Below the pieces are notes generated by a model that was given only the letters and a program-made list of their open reading frames with translations, ran no database searches and was not told the origin of the DNA. Made by a program: the position numbers and the translations under genes. This document shows, piece after piece, positions 35,857 to 45,331 of a stretch of 64,000 bases of DNA (position 1 is its first letter; every line of letters begins with the position of its first letter). Origin of the DNA: Amycolatopsis sp. FDAARGOS 1241 (lineage in GTDB: Bacteria; Actinomycetota; Actinomycetes; Mycobacteriales; Pseudonocardiaceae); NCBI RefSeq assembly GCF_016889705.1, contig NZ_CP069526.1, positions 2,356,001 through 2,420,000 of the forward strand, written 5' to 3'.

Positions 35857-38666
35857 TCACCGGTGATCCCCTCGTCACGGTCAACGCTCCCCGCATCGGC
35901 CTGTCCGGCGAGCCTTTCGTGGCGACCGCCTCGCCGAAGCTGTCGTGGACGACGGTGTCCCGTACCGGAGGCTGGCTCCAGGCCGGCGCGGAGATCGAGG
36001 TGTCCCGCGGTGGTTCGCGCACGACCGCCACGATCGAGGGTGACGCGTCGGTCTTCGTGGCGTGGCCGTTCATCCCGTTGCGACCGCGTGAAACCGCGAG
36101 CGTGCGGGTGCGGGTGCGGGGAGCCGACGGGTCGGCGTCGCCGTGGAGCGAGGCGACCGAGGTGACGGCGGGGTTTCTCGGAGCTTCCGAGTGGCGAGCG
36201 CGGTTCGTCGGGTCCGGTTCGGACGAACCGCACCTGCTGCGCACGACGTTCGAAGTGCGCGGCGCTGTCCGGCGCGCTTTCCTCTACTCGACCGCGTTCG
36301 GTGCCTACGACGCCCGGCTCAACGGCGCCGCGGTCGACGACGCGGTGCTCAAGCCCGGCTGGACGAGTTACCAGTGGCGGCTCCACTACGACGTCACTGA
36401 CGTGACCGAACACCTCCGCCAAGGGGCGAACACCCTCGGGATCGAACTGGCCGGTGGTTGGTACACCGAGGAATTCGGCTTCCGGGACCGGGCACGGAGG
36501 TTCTACGACGGCCACCCGGCCGCGGCTGCGCAGCTGGTGATCGAGTACGCCGACGGCACCACGGCTCGGGTGGTCACCGACGAGCGGTGGCGGTGGTCGT
36601 CCGGGCCCGTGGTCGCGGCGAGCATCTACCAGGGTGAAACCCACGACGCGCGACTGCACGATCCGAAGTGGACGGATCCGGGGATCGCCGGGGACAACTG
36701 GAGCCCGGTGGTTCCGGTCGATGTCCCGGACGTCCGGCCCGAACCGCGGACGAGCCAGCCGGTCCGGGTGGTGCAGCGCCGGGAGGTCGTGAAGGTCATC
36801 ACCACCCCGGCCGGCCGCACGGTACTCGACTTCGGCCAGAACCTCGTGGGCTGGGTCAGGCTCACCGTGACCGGTCCCCGCGGGCACACCATCACCTTGC
36901 GCCACGCCGAGGTGCTCGAACACGGCGAACTCGGGACCCGGCCGCTGCGCAACGCGGCTGCCACGGACCACTACACGCTTCGCGGCGACGGTGAGGAGAC
37001 GTGGGAGCCGCGGTGGACCTTCCACGGGTTCCGGTACGTCGAGATCCAGAACTGGCCCGGCGCGTTCTCGCCGTCGGCGGTCACGGCCGCTGTCGTCCAC
37101 ACCGACTTGTCCCGCACGGGTGGCTTCTCGACGTCACACCCGTTGGTGGAGCGCTTCCACGAGAACGTGGTCTGGGGGATGCGCGGGAACTTCCTGTCGA
37201 TCCCGACCGACTGCCCCCAGCGCGACGAGCGGCTTGGCTGGACGGGTGACATCCAGGTCTTCGCGCCCACCGCGGCGTTCCTCTACGACTGCGATGCCTT
37301 TCTCCGGTCCTGGCTGGAGGATGTTTTCCTGGAGCAGAAAGCCGCGAACGGTGTCGTCCCGATGGTCGTCCCCGCGGTGATCCCGCAAGTGCCGGGGCAG
37401 CTCGAACCCGTCGCGGCGTGGGGTGATGCGATCACGGTCGTGCCGACTGTCCTCAATGAACGCTTCGGCGATCGGGACGCGCTGGCCGTCGCGTACGAGG
37501 CCATGAAGGCGTGGGTGGACACGGTCACGGTCCGCACCGGCGGCAGCCCCCTGTGGGAAAGCGGCGTCCAGTTCGGTGACTGGCTCGACCCGGACGCGCC
37601 ACCCGATCAGCCGGGGCGCGCCAAAACCGACCCCGGGCTGGTCGCCACCGCCTATTACTACCGATCCGCCGACCTGACCGCGAAAGCCGCCGCGGCACTC
37701 GGCCGAGACGACGAGGCCCGCCACTACGGAGACCTCGCGGCGGGCATCGGTGAGGCGTTCCGCAGCACGTACGTCACCGCTACGGGCCGCATGATGTCGG
37801 ACGCGCCCACCGCCTACGCCCTCGCCATCGTCTTCGGCCTCGCCGACGGGGAGAGCAAGTCCGCCATGGGGGAGCGGCTGCGGCACCTCGTGAGGTCGTT
37901 CGGCTACCACATCGCCACCGGCTTCGTCGGCACCCCGATCATCTGCGACGCGTTGACCTCGACCGGGCACGCGGACGCTGCGGCGCGCCTGCTCGCGCAG
38001 ACCGAGTGCCCGTCGTGGCTGTACCCGGTGACGATGGGCGCCACCACCATCTGGGAGCGGTGGGATTCGATGCTGGAGGACGGCTCGATCAACCCCGGCC
38101 AGATGACGTCGTTCAACCACTACGCACTCGGCGCGGTCGCCGACTGGCTGCACCGCATCGTCGCGGGCCTGGCACCAGGGGAAGCCGGGTATCGCCGCCT
38201 CCGCATCGCGCCGACGGTGATCGACGTGCTGGACGACGCGTCGGCCTGGCACGAAACGCCGTACGGGCGGGCGTCGTCGGGTTGGCGGCGTGAGGGCGGG
38301 GTGGTGCGGTTCGACGTCGAGGTGCCGGCCAACACCCGCGCGCTCGTCCGGTTGCCGTCGGGAGCGGAACACGAGGTCGGCAGTGGCACCCACACGTGGA
38401 CCGAGCGGCACCCGCGCCCGCGGCGCACCCGCTCCGAACTCGGGCTCGACAGCGATCTGGCGACCATCGTCGACGATCCCGAGGCCTACCAAGCCGTGCT
38501 GGCGGCGATCAGCGGGATCGACCCCGAACGAGCGGTCGCGTTCCGCCGGGCCACTCGGTGGACACCGGGCCGTTCGCTGCGCGACCCGCTCAGCCACACC
38601 CCGCTCGACGTCGTCGACGCCATCGAAAAGGCCCTGGCCGCACTCCCGGCCGGGGAATTGCCGTGA
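35853..38666 (+). CDS. Cytoplasmic alpha-L-rhamnosidase, GH78
   Basis: TTG 35853 lies 6 nt after AAGGAGG and overlaps the MFS stop (TTGA), so translation is coupled. The 937-residue protein has no signal peptide. The GH78 order is clear: TAFGAYDARLNGAAVDDAVL, GGWYTEEFGFRDRARRFYDG, LDFGQNLVGWVRLTVTGPRG, WTFHGFRYVEIQNWPGAF, the barrel motif DCPQRDERLGWTGDIQVFAP near residue 452, TIWERWDSML and FNHYALGAVADWLHRIVAGL. After the C-terminal sandwich there is an extra tail of about 87 residues with regular helices (DLATIVDDPEAYQAVLAAIS), unusual for the family. It would release rhamnose from imported rhamnosides. Confidence 0.93.
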   Translation: MITGDPLVTVNAPRIGLSGEPFVATASPKLSWTTVSRTGGWLQAGAEIEVSRGGSRTTATIEGDASVFVAWPFIPLRPRETASVRVRVRGADGSASPWSEATEVTAGFLGASEWRARFVGSGSDEPHLLRTTFEVRGAVRRAFLYSTAFGAYDARLNGAAVDDAVLKPGWTSYQWRLHYDVTDVTEHLRQGANTLGIELAGGWYTEEFGFRDRARRFYDGHPAAAAQLVIEYADGTTARVVTDERWRWSSGPVVAASIYQGETHDARLHDPKWTDPGIAGDNWSPVVPVDVPDVRPEPRTSQPVRVVQRREVVKVITTPAGRTVLDFGQNLVGWVRLTVTGPRGHTITLRHAEVLEHGELGTRPLRNAAATDHYTLRGDGEETWEPRWTFHGFRYVEIQNWPGAFSPSAVTAAVVHTDLSRTGGFSTSHPLVERFHENVVWGMRGNFLSIPTDCPQRDERLGWTGDIQVFAPTAAFLYDCDAFLRSWLEDVFLEQKAANGVVPMVVPAVIPQVPGQLEPVAAWGDAITVVPTVLNERFGDRDALAVAYEAMKAWVDTVTVRTGGSPLWESGVQFGDWLDPDAPPDQPGRAKTDPGLVATAYYYRSADLTAKAAAALGRDDEARHYGDLAAGIGEAFRSTYVTATGRMMSDAPTAYALAIVFGLADGESKSAMGERLRHLVRSFGYHIATGFVGTPIICDALTSTGHADAAARLLAQTECPSWLYPVTMGATTIWERWDSMLEDGSINPGQMTSFNHYALGAVADWLHRIVAGLAPGEAGYRRLRIAPTVIDVLDDASAWHETPYGRASSGWRREGGVVRFDVEVPANTRALVRLPSGAEHEVGSGTHTWTERHPRPRRTRSELGLDSDLATIVDDPEAYQAVLAAISGIDPERAVAFRRATRWTPGRSLRDPLSHTPLDVVDAIEKALAALPAGELP

Positions 38667-41600
38667 CGCCCGTCCCGCCGGCGGACTTGCTCGTCGACGG
38701 ACGGCGCGATCCGATCGGCGTCGGGCCCAGCCCGGTGCTCAGCCGGCACGCGCAGAGGCAGCGGCAGGCGCAGGTCCAGGTGGTGGATGACGAGGGTGAG
38801 CTGGTCTGTGACTCGGGAACGGTTCTGACGTCGACGCGGGACCTGCGGTCGGCGGCCCGGTACGCCCCGGCCGCGCGGTGAGCCGTTGACGCCTCCGGGT
38901 CTCCGGCGAGGGCGACCAGGTTTCGGCGTGGAGCCGGTGGGCTCGGTGGGAGACGGCCTGCTCGATCCGGCGGACTGGTCGGCCTCATGGCTGGACCGGT
39001 GGACCGACCCGGCGCGGCGCATCGTGCGCTCCGTCGAGTCCGACCACATCGCTTGGCTCGAGCCGGGCCGCTGGCTGGGCCAGACCGTCGCCGTCGACGG
39101 GGTGATCACGGCGGTGAGCGTCGCTCTCGTCGACGAGCCGGCCGAGGAGGTTCGGGGCCGGCTCGAACTGTGCGATCCGGAAGGGACGGTGCTGGCGGCT
39201 GAAGTCGTGGAACGGGGCGCGTTCCGCTGGGACCGGTTCGCCCACTTCCTCGAGGTGCGGAGGCGGGCCCGGCGAGTACCTGGTGCGGATCAGCCTCGAG
39301 CGCGACCGGCTCGGCTGGCGGACCCTCTCGGCGCCCGCCGCCGCGGCCCCCGATGACGGCGTCTCGCCGAGGCCGGCGCGAGGGCGGGCGTTGCGGGACG
39401 ACGCCGAGGAGCCGGGCACCCGGGCGATCGGGGTGGGGACCGTGCCCGCGCCGAACCGCGTATTGGCACGAAGTTCACTGTGGACGAAGCCCGGGAAGCG
39501 CGGCTGTTCGCCGTCGGCCTCGGGTACGGGGAGTTCAGCCTCAACGGGACGGTCGTGACCGAGGACGTCCTGGAGCCGGCTCAGACCGACTACGGCCGCA
39601 CCGTTCTGTACCGCAGCTACGACGTCACGAACTTGCTGCGCCGGGGCGAAAACACCTTGGTCGCCGAACTCGGTCGCGGCTTCTACGCCGCACGGGGCGC
39701 CAACCCGTGGGCGTGGCAGCTGTCGCCCTGGCACCGGGAACCGGTTGTCATCGCGCAACTCGAGTATGTGGACGGTGCGGGGCGGCGGATCGTGGTGGCG
39801 ACTGACGACAGCCGGGAAACGGCGGACAGCGCCATGGTCGGCGACATCCTGTACACCGGCGAGACGATCGTGCGGACGGGGAAGCAGTGGGTGCGGGCCG
39901 CGGAGGTGACGCCTCCCGGAGGCAAGCTGATCCCCGCTCGCGCGGCTCCGGTCCGGCGAGCCGAGGTGCTGCCGGCGGTCTTCGCACGTGCGCTGGGCTA
40001 GGGCACGATCGTCGACAACTTCCGCACCGTGCTCGCCGGCCGTTGCGCTGCACCGTGACCGGCGAGTCGGGTGCGGAGGTCGTGGTCCGGTACGGCGAGC
40101 GCTTCAACCGGGACGGCTCCGTGCTGTGCGAAAACCCCTTGCCGCCGGTGCGGCGCAGGTCGACCGCCTCGTGGTGGGCGACGACGCGGCCCTGACCTGG
40201 GAGCCGAAGTTCAGCTGCAAGGGGTTCCAGTTCGCTGGTGTCAGCAGGTCCGGACCCGTCAGCGTCACGGACGTCCGCGCCGTCCGGTTGCAAGCCGCCG
40301 TCGACGTCGTGGGCGAGTTCGAGTGCGGCGACGAGGTCCTGGCGTGGGTCGACAAAGCGACGGCCCGGACGGTCCTCAACAACCTGCACGGGATCCCGAC
40401 CGACACGCCGGTCTAGGAGAAGAACGGCTGGACCGCCGACGCGCACCTCGTCACCGAAGCGGTCCTGCACCACTTCGATCTCCGCGCCACGCTGGGCGAT
40501 GGCTCGACGACCACCTCGACGCCCGCGACGGCCACGGAATGGGTCGGCACGATCTGCGGCACCGCGAGCCGCCGATCCGGCCTGGAGCGCGCGATGGTCC
40601 TCCTCCCGTGGAACCTGTACTGGGAGTACGGCGACCCCGAAATCCTCGAACGCTGTGTCCCCCGCCGAGCGCACCTACACCGACCGGCTCCTGGCTCTGG
40701 CCGAAGACGGCCTGTGGCCCCACCACAGCCGGGGTGATGGGCTCTCCCCGGGACACCGCGTCGCGCCCGAAGGTCCCATGCCGACCGCGACGATGATGCT
40801 GCACCGGGTCGCGGGGCGCACCGCCGACCTCTGTGAGGTGCTCGGCCGCTCCGCGGCGCACGATCGCTACCGGGAAGCCGCCGAGACCATCGCCGGCGCC
40901 TACCACCGGTGCTTCTTCGACGCGCCCAGCGGCACGTACCGGTCGCCCGGTGCCGGTTACCGCCAGGCGATGAACGTGCTTCCGCCGGCGTTCGGTGCCG
41001 TGCCCGCAGAGCGCGCCGACGAGGTCGGCGCGGGCTTCATCGCCGATCTCGAACACCGCACCGGGCGATCTGCGAGCGCACCACCGACCAGTCGGGCTGC
41101 TCCTCGTCGAGCTCCGTGCGCGGGACGGCGGCCCCGGGCACCCCGAGCACCCGCACCAGCTCATCCGCGTACCCGTCGGGCAGCAGCTGGTGGCCGACGA
41201 CGACACGGTGTCGATGATCGACTTCGAAAAATGGCGTTCGACGTGGCTTCGGGCGAGCGGCCGGCGCTGGGCGCGCCCGGGTTCCGCGCGCCGGCCGACC
41301 GGCACGGGTTCGACATCGAACGCTACGCGCGGCCACCTCGATCGCGGCGCCGTCGCGGTGAAACACCTGCTGCCCGTCCTGTGCGCCCTCGGCCGCAGCG
41401 ACCTCGCCGTCACCGCGGCGACGCACCGTGACCGCCCGGGCTGGGGAATCTGGCGAGACTGCGGGTTCTCGACCCTGTCGGAGTCCTGGGACGAGACCGC
41501 GCGTTCGCGCAACCACTACTTCCTGGGCTCCGCGTCCGCCTGGATCCAGCAATCCGTCGGTGGCCTCCGCGCCACCAGTCCCGGCCGGCGGTCCCTCGAA

Positions 41601-41819
41601 ATCGCCCCACTCGCCGACGACCGGGTGCACTGGTCCCGCATCACCCACACCACGGTCCGCGGCCGGGTCGCCGTCTCGTGGCCGCGCAGCGGTCCGGTGT
41701 GGACCGTCGAGGCCGAGGTTCCCGACGGCGCGGTGGCAACGCTTCGCCTGCCAGGCCACGACCCGAGGCCGCTGAGCGCCGGCCGGCACACCTTGGAGAT
41801 CGGCCAACGGCGCGGCTGA
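38663..41819 (+). pseudogene. Second GH78 alpha-L-rhamnosidase, heavily decayed
   Basis: GTG 38663 overlaps the stop of the previous gene (GTGA), so it was the third operon gene. GH78 landmarks appear in changing frames: LLDPADWSASWLDRWT, GYGEFSLNGTVVTEDVLEPA, FSCKGFQFAGVS, NNLHGIPTDTPV, NGWTADAHLVTEAVLHHFDL, GWGIWRDCGFSTLSESWDET and a C-terminal sandwich ending at 41819. At least six frame changes are needed. TAG stops interrupt at 39999-40001 and 40414-40416; the latter sits where the family has Tyr in the P-V-Y-E-K-N-G-W motif, a TAC to TAG type change. The substitution and number of lesions indicate real decay. Confidence 0.85.
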
Positions 41820-42008
41820 TCGTTGCCGGAAGGCGCAAGTATTCCCGGTCACCGCTGGAGGGCACGGTGGCAGATCGGCTCCCTGACCGTCCCCTAGCGA
41901 CGGTCCACTCCGTTCTGCCCTGAGGAATTGCCTGGGACCGCGGGAGTTCGCGTGGCTTTACTGGACACCCCTCGTCCAGAATCCGCGACACCCCCGGAGA
42001 AGGCCTCA

Positions 42009-43394
42009 ATGACCGAGTCCCCACCGCACGTCGCTTCGACCGGCCTGGAACGCAGGCGGGGCCGCAAGGCACGCGTCGGCGCGCAGGTCGGGTTGTTCAT
42101 CGACATGTTCGACGTCTACCTGCCCGTCATCGTGCTCGGGCCGGTGCAGGCGTACTTCACGCCGGCCGGCTTGCCGGACGCCACGGCGAAGATCCTCACC
42201 GCCGCGATCTTCGTCGCGACGCTGCTGGGCCGGCCGCTGGGCGCACTCATCTTCGGGCACCTCAGCGACCGGCGGGGGCGGCGGCGCACGTCGATCGTCC
42301 CGCTGGTCGGCTTCGGCCTGTGCACGCTGCTGATCGGGCTGCTGCCCGGCTACGCGACACTCGGCGTGACCGCCGTCGTGCTGCTCGTGGCGCTGCGCTT
42401 CCTCGACGGCGTCTTCCTCGGCGGGCAGTACACCGCCGCGACGCCGCTCGCGCTCGAACAGAGCCCGAAGGCGCGCCGCGGATTCACCGGCGCCGTCATC
42501 GTGACCGGCTTCCCGCTCGCGTACTGCGCCATCGCGCTGCTGACCACCGCGCTGGTGCTCGTCATCCCGGCCGGCGGCCCGTCGCCGCCGTACGCGCAGT
42601 GGGGCTGGCGGATCCCGTTCTTCCTCGGCGCCGTCCTCGCGCTCGGCTGGGCGCGCTGGTACGCGCGCAACGTCCAGGAGTCCGACGCGTGGCGCGAGCG
42701 CCAACCCGGCTCCGGCCGCTCGCCCGTGGCGGAGCTGCTGCGGGGCGGGAACTTGCGCGGCTTCCTCCAGGTCTTCGTGCTCATGTCCGGAGTCTGGCTC
42801 GCGTTCAACATGGTCGGCGCGGTGCTGCCCGGAGTCCTGCGCACGAGCGCCGGCCTCACCGGCGTGCAGTCGACGGTGGTGCTCGCGGTGGCCTACGCCG
42901 TGCTGGCGGCGGCCTACGTCGGTGCCGGTGTGCTCAGCCAGCGCATCGGCCGCAAGCCGTTCCTCGTCGCGCAGGGCGTGCTGACGGCCGTCGCGGCGCC
43001 GCTGCTGTTCCTGCCCATCGCGAGCGGGCAGCTGTCGGGGGTGGCGCCGGTGGCCGTCGCCGTGGCGGCGCTCGTGCTGGTGGTCGTGTCGACGTATGCC
43101 GTGGTGAGCACCTACATCGTGGCACGGTTCCACGTCGGCGTCCGCTCCAGCGCGTACGGGCTCAGCTACACGACCGCCGTGATCATCCCGTCGTTCTACG
43201 CGTTCTACCAGGCCGGGCCGGCGCGGTTCCTGCCCTACGACCTCACGCCGCTGGTCTTGCTCTGCGCGAGCGGCGTGCTCATCGTGGTGGGTGCCGCGTC
43301 CGGACCGGAGACGAGACACGTCGACCTCGGCGCCCAGCCCGCCGAGGCGGCACGAGCACTTCAACCGACCCGGAAGACAGGAGACAGGCCGTGA
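42009..43394 (+). CDS. MFS transporter, metabolite:H+ symporter (MHS) type
   Basis: ATG 42009 follows GGAGAAGG. The 461-residue protein has 12 TM segments and MHS features: VGLFIDMFDVYLPVIVLG at TM1, GRPLGALIFGHLSDRRGRRR between TM2 and TM3 (near residue 75), and RFLDGVFLGGQYTAATPLAL. The family imports carboxylates and aromatic acids by proton symport. The next two genes overlap it in GTGA fashion, and an aromatic hydroxylase lies 3 kb downstream, so an aromatic acid is a reasonable guess. Confidence 0.88.
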   Translation: MTESPPHVASTGLERRRGRKARVGAQVGLFIDMFDVYLPVIVLGPVQAYFTPAGLPDATAKILTAAIFVATLLGRPLGALIFGHLSDRRGRRRTSIVPLVGFGLCTLLIGLLPGYATLGVTAVVLLVALRFLDGVFLGGQYTAATPLALEQSPKARRGFTGAVIVTGFPLAYCAIALLTTALVLVIPAGGPSPPYAQWGWRIPFFLGAVLALGWARWYARNVQESDAWRERQPGSGRSPVAELLRGGNLRGFLQVFVLMSGVWLAFNMVGAVLPGVLRTSAGLTGVQSTVVLAVAYAVLAAAYVGAGVLSQRIGRKPFLVAQGVLTAVAAPLLFLPIASGQLSGVAPVAVAVAALVLVVVSTYAVVSTYIVARFHVGVRSSAYGLSYTTAVIIPSFYAFYQAGPARFLPYDLTPLVLLCASGVLIVVGAASGPETRHVDLGAQPAEAARALQPTRKTGDRP

Positions 43395-43894
43395 CGATCA
43401 TCGACCAGGACATGCGCGACATCATCGACCGGGCCATGCTCGCGTTCGCCGCGACCGTGTGCGAGGACGGTTCGCCCAACCTCTCCCCGAAGGGCTCGGT
43501 GCGCGTCTACGACGACGAGCACCTCGTGTTCATGGACATCGCGTCGCCCACCACGATCGCGAACCTGCGGCGCGACCCGCGGATCGAGATCAACGTCATC
43601 GACTTTTTCAGCCGCCGCGGTTACCGCTTCAAGGGCCGGACCCGTTTCGCCCCGCCAGGCGCGCCGGAGTACGAGTGGCTCAACTCGTGGCTGCTCGAGG
43701 TCAACGGGCCGGGGTACCCCGCCAACGAGGTGGTGGTCGTCGACGTCGAGCGCGTGCTGCCGATCCTGTCGCCCGCCTACACGTGGGGCGGCGCCGAGCA
43801 GGGCGCGCTGACCGAGGCTTGGGAAGAGCGCTACCGCACCACGATCGCCGAGCACAAGCTCGGTGATCCGGTGACCGGGGAGCGGGAAGCGTGA
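43391..43894 (+). CDS. Pyridoxamine 5'-phosphate oxidase-fold protein (flavin-binding)
   Basis: GTG 43391 overlaps the transporter stop. The 167-residue protein has the split-barrel pattern FAATVCEDGSPNLSPKGSVR, then FMDIASPTTIANLRRDPRIE and GYRFKGRTRF, typical of general stress/PPOX-fold FMN or F420 proteins. No Pdx-specific C-terminal motif is present, so it is unlikely to be true PdxH. It is the second gene of a coupled three-gene operon. Confidence 0.85.
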   Translation: MTIIDQDMRDIIDRAMLAFAATVCEDGSPNLSPKGSVRVYDDEHLVFMDIASPTTIANLRRDPRIEINVIDFFSRRGYRFKGRTRFAPPGAPEYEWLNSWLLEVNGPGYPANEVVVVDVERVLPILSPAYTWGGAEQGALTEAWEERYRTTIAEHKLGDPVTGEREA

Positions 43895-44883
43895 CGGTCC
43901 CGGCGACCATGCGGGCCGCGTTCATCCGGGCCACGGGCGGGGTCGAGCGGATCGAGGTCGGGCAGCTGCCGACACCGGTTCCGGGACCGACCGACGTGCT
44001 GGTCCGGGTGGAGCTGAGCAGCGTCAACCACGTCGACTTGTTCGTCCGGTCCGGCGCGTACTGCACACCGACGCCGTTCCCCTTCGTCATCGGCCGCGAC
44101 CTCGTCGGCACGGTGGCCGCGGCCGGACCCGGGGTCGCTGGGCTCGCGCCCGGCGACCGGGTGTGGTGCAACAGCCTGGGCCACGGCGGGCGGCAGGGGG
44201 CGTTCGCGGAGTACGCCGTGGTGTCCGCCGAACGGCTCTACCCCCTGCCGGCGGGCGTGGCCGCGGAGGCGGCCGCGCCTGTGCTGCACGGTGCGGCGAC
44301 CGCGCACGTCGGGCTGTTCCGCGAAGCGCGCCTGGCGCCCGGCGAAACGGTGTTCGTCGGTGGCGCAGCTGGTGCCGTGGGGAGTGCCGTGGTGCAGCTC
44401 GCGGCAGCGGCGGGTGCCCAGGTGGTGGCGACCGCTTCGCGGCGCGACGTGCAGTGGTGCACCGAGTCCGGCGCTGCCGCGGTGATCCCCTACGACGCCG
44501 CGGACTTCGACGAGCAGCTGCGGGCGGGCGCACCCGGCGGGTTCGACGTCTGGTGGGACAACAGCGGCCACCACGACTTCGAGCGCACCCTGCCGCTGCT
44601 GCGCCAGGGTGGCCGGGTCGTCCTGATGGCCGGGCTCGGAGCCGCGCCGGTTCTGCCGGTCGGCGCGCTGTACGTGCGCGACCTGAGCCTGCGCGGCTTC
44701 GCGATCAGCAACGCGTCCGTCTCCGACCTCGCGGCCGCCGCGACGGTCATCAACTCCGGTCTCGCGTCGGGCCGGCTGCGCGTGCGCGTCCGCGCGACGT
44801 ACCCCCTCACCGACGCGGCCAAGGCGCACGCGGCGCTGGAGTCCGGTTCGGTGCGCGGGCGGATCCTCGTCCGGCCGAGCTGA
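43891..44883 (+). CDS. MDR-family zinc-independent oxidoreductase (quinone oxidoreductase-like)
   Basis: GTG 43891 overlaps the preceding stop. The 330-residue medium-chain dehydrogenase/reductase has a GroES-like N-domain (VLVRVELSSVNHVDLFVRSG) and the NAD(P)H motif VFVGGAAGAVGSAVVQLAAA near residue 152. Structural-zinc Cys clusters are absent. It ends AHAALESGSVRGRILVRP, typical of QOR-like enzymes. It probably reduces an enone or quinone intermediate in the same pathway. Confidence 0.88.
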   Translation: MTVPATMRAAFIRATGGVERIEVGQLPTPVPGPTDVLVRVELSSVNHVDLFVRSGAYCTPTPFPFVIGRDLVGTVAAAGPGVAGLAPGDRVWCNSLGHGGRQGAFAEYAVVSAERLYPLPAGVAAEAAAPVLHGAATAHVGLFREARLAPGETVFVGGAAGAVGSAVVQLAAAAGAQVVATASRRDVQWCTESGAAAVIPYDAADFDEQLRAGAPGGFDVWWDNSGHHDFERTLPLLRQGGRVVLMAGLGAAPVLPVGALYVRDLSLRGFAISNASVSDLAAAATVINSGLASGRLRVRVRATYPLTDAAKAHAALESGSVRGRILVRPS

Positions 44884-44884
44884 G

Positions 44885-45194
44885 GCATGTCTGGCCATGC
44901 TTTCCCGGTGATCGGGGCGTGGAGGAGCACGGTGGAGCGGTAGACGATCGCCCGTGGCGGGGCGGCAAGGCCACGCCAGTGCTTGCGCAGGTCGAAGCGG
45001 CGTTCGACGGCGTTGCGACCTCGGTCGTCGATCGCGTCCAACGCGGATGGCCGACCGCTACGGAACCCCGGTGTTCGCGGTGCCCGGTCTGATCGGCAGG
45101 TTCGGGAATCACCGCGACAATGGCGCGAGCACGCAGACGACTGCGGTGTGGTCGCGTGGTGATGCGCCCGCGCGATCGTGGAATCCACCGACAC
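44885..45194 (-). pseudogene. IS5-family transposase remnant
   Basis: The minus strand reads VDSTIARAHHHATT, then in another frame AVIPEPADQ, then DAIDDRGRNAVERRFDLRKH and WRGLAAPPRAIVYRSTVLLH. These are the start of the catalytic core, the beta-strand with IPE and the C-terminal RNAVERxF(N)xLKQWRGLA motif of IS5-type DDE transposases. The segment is internally deleted and frameshifted. No terminal inverted repeats or target duplication could be recognised. It separates the MDR gene from the IclR gene. Confidence 0.7.
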
Positions 45195-45331
45195 CGTCGA
45201 CGCTCACCAGTACGAACCGGCAGCAGTCCCGGAGCTACGCCCTTGCGCAGCCGACAGCAACTCAACCCGCGACACGATCGGCAGCATCCCAGCTGCCACA
45301 CACAGAGTTTTTCCGGCCGAGCCGGCCCGGT

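Noticed and set aside
44884..45331. An intact insertion sequence at the IS5-like segment
   Set aside because: The transposase core is internally deleted and frameshifted, and I could not find terminal inverted repeats or a target duplication.
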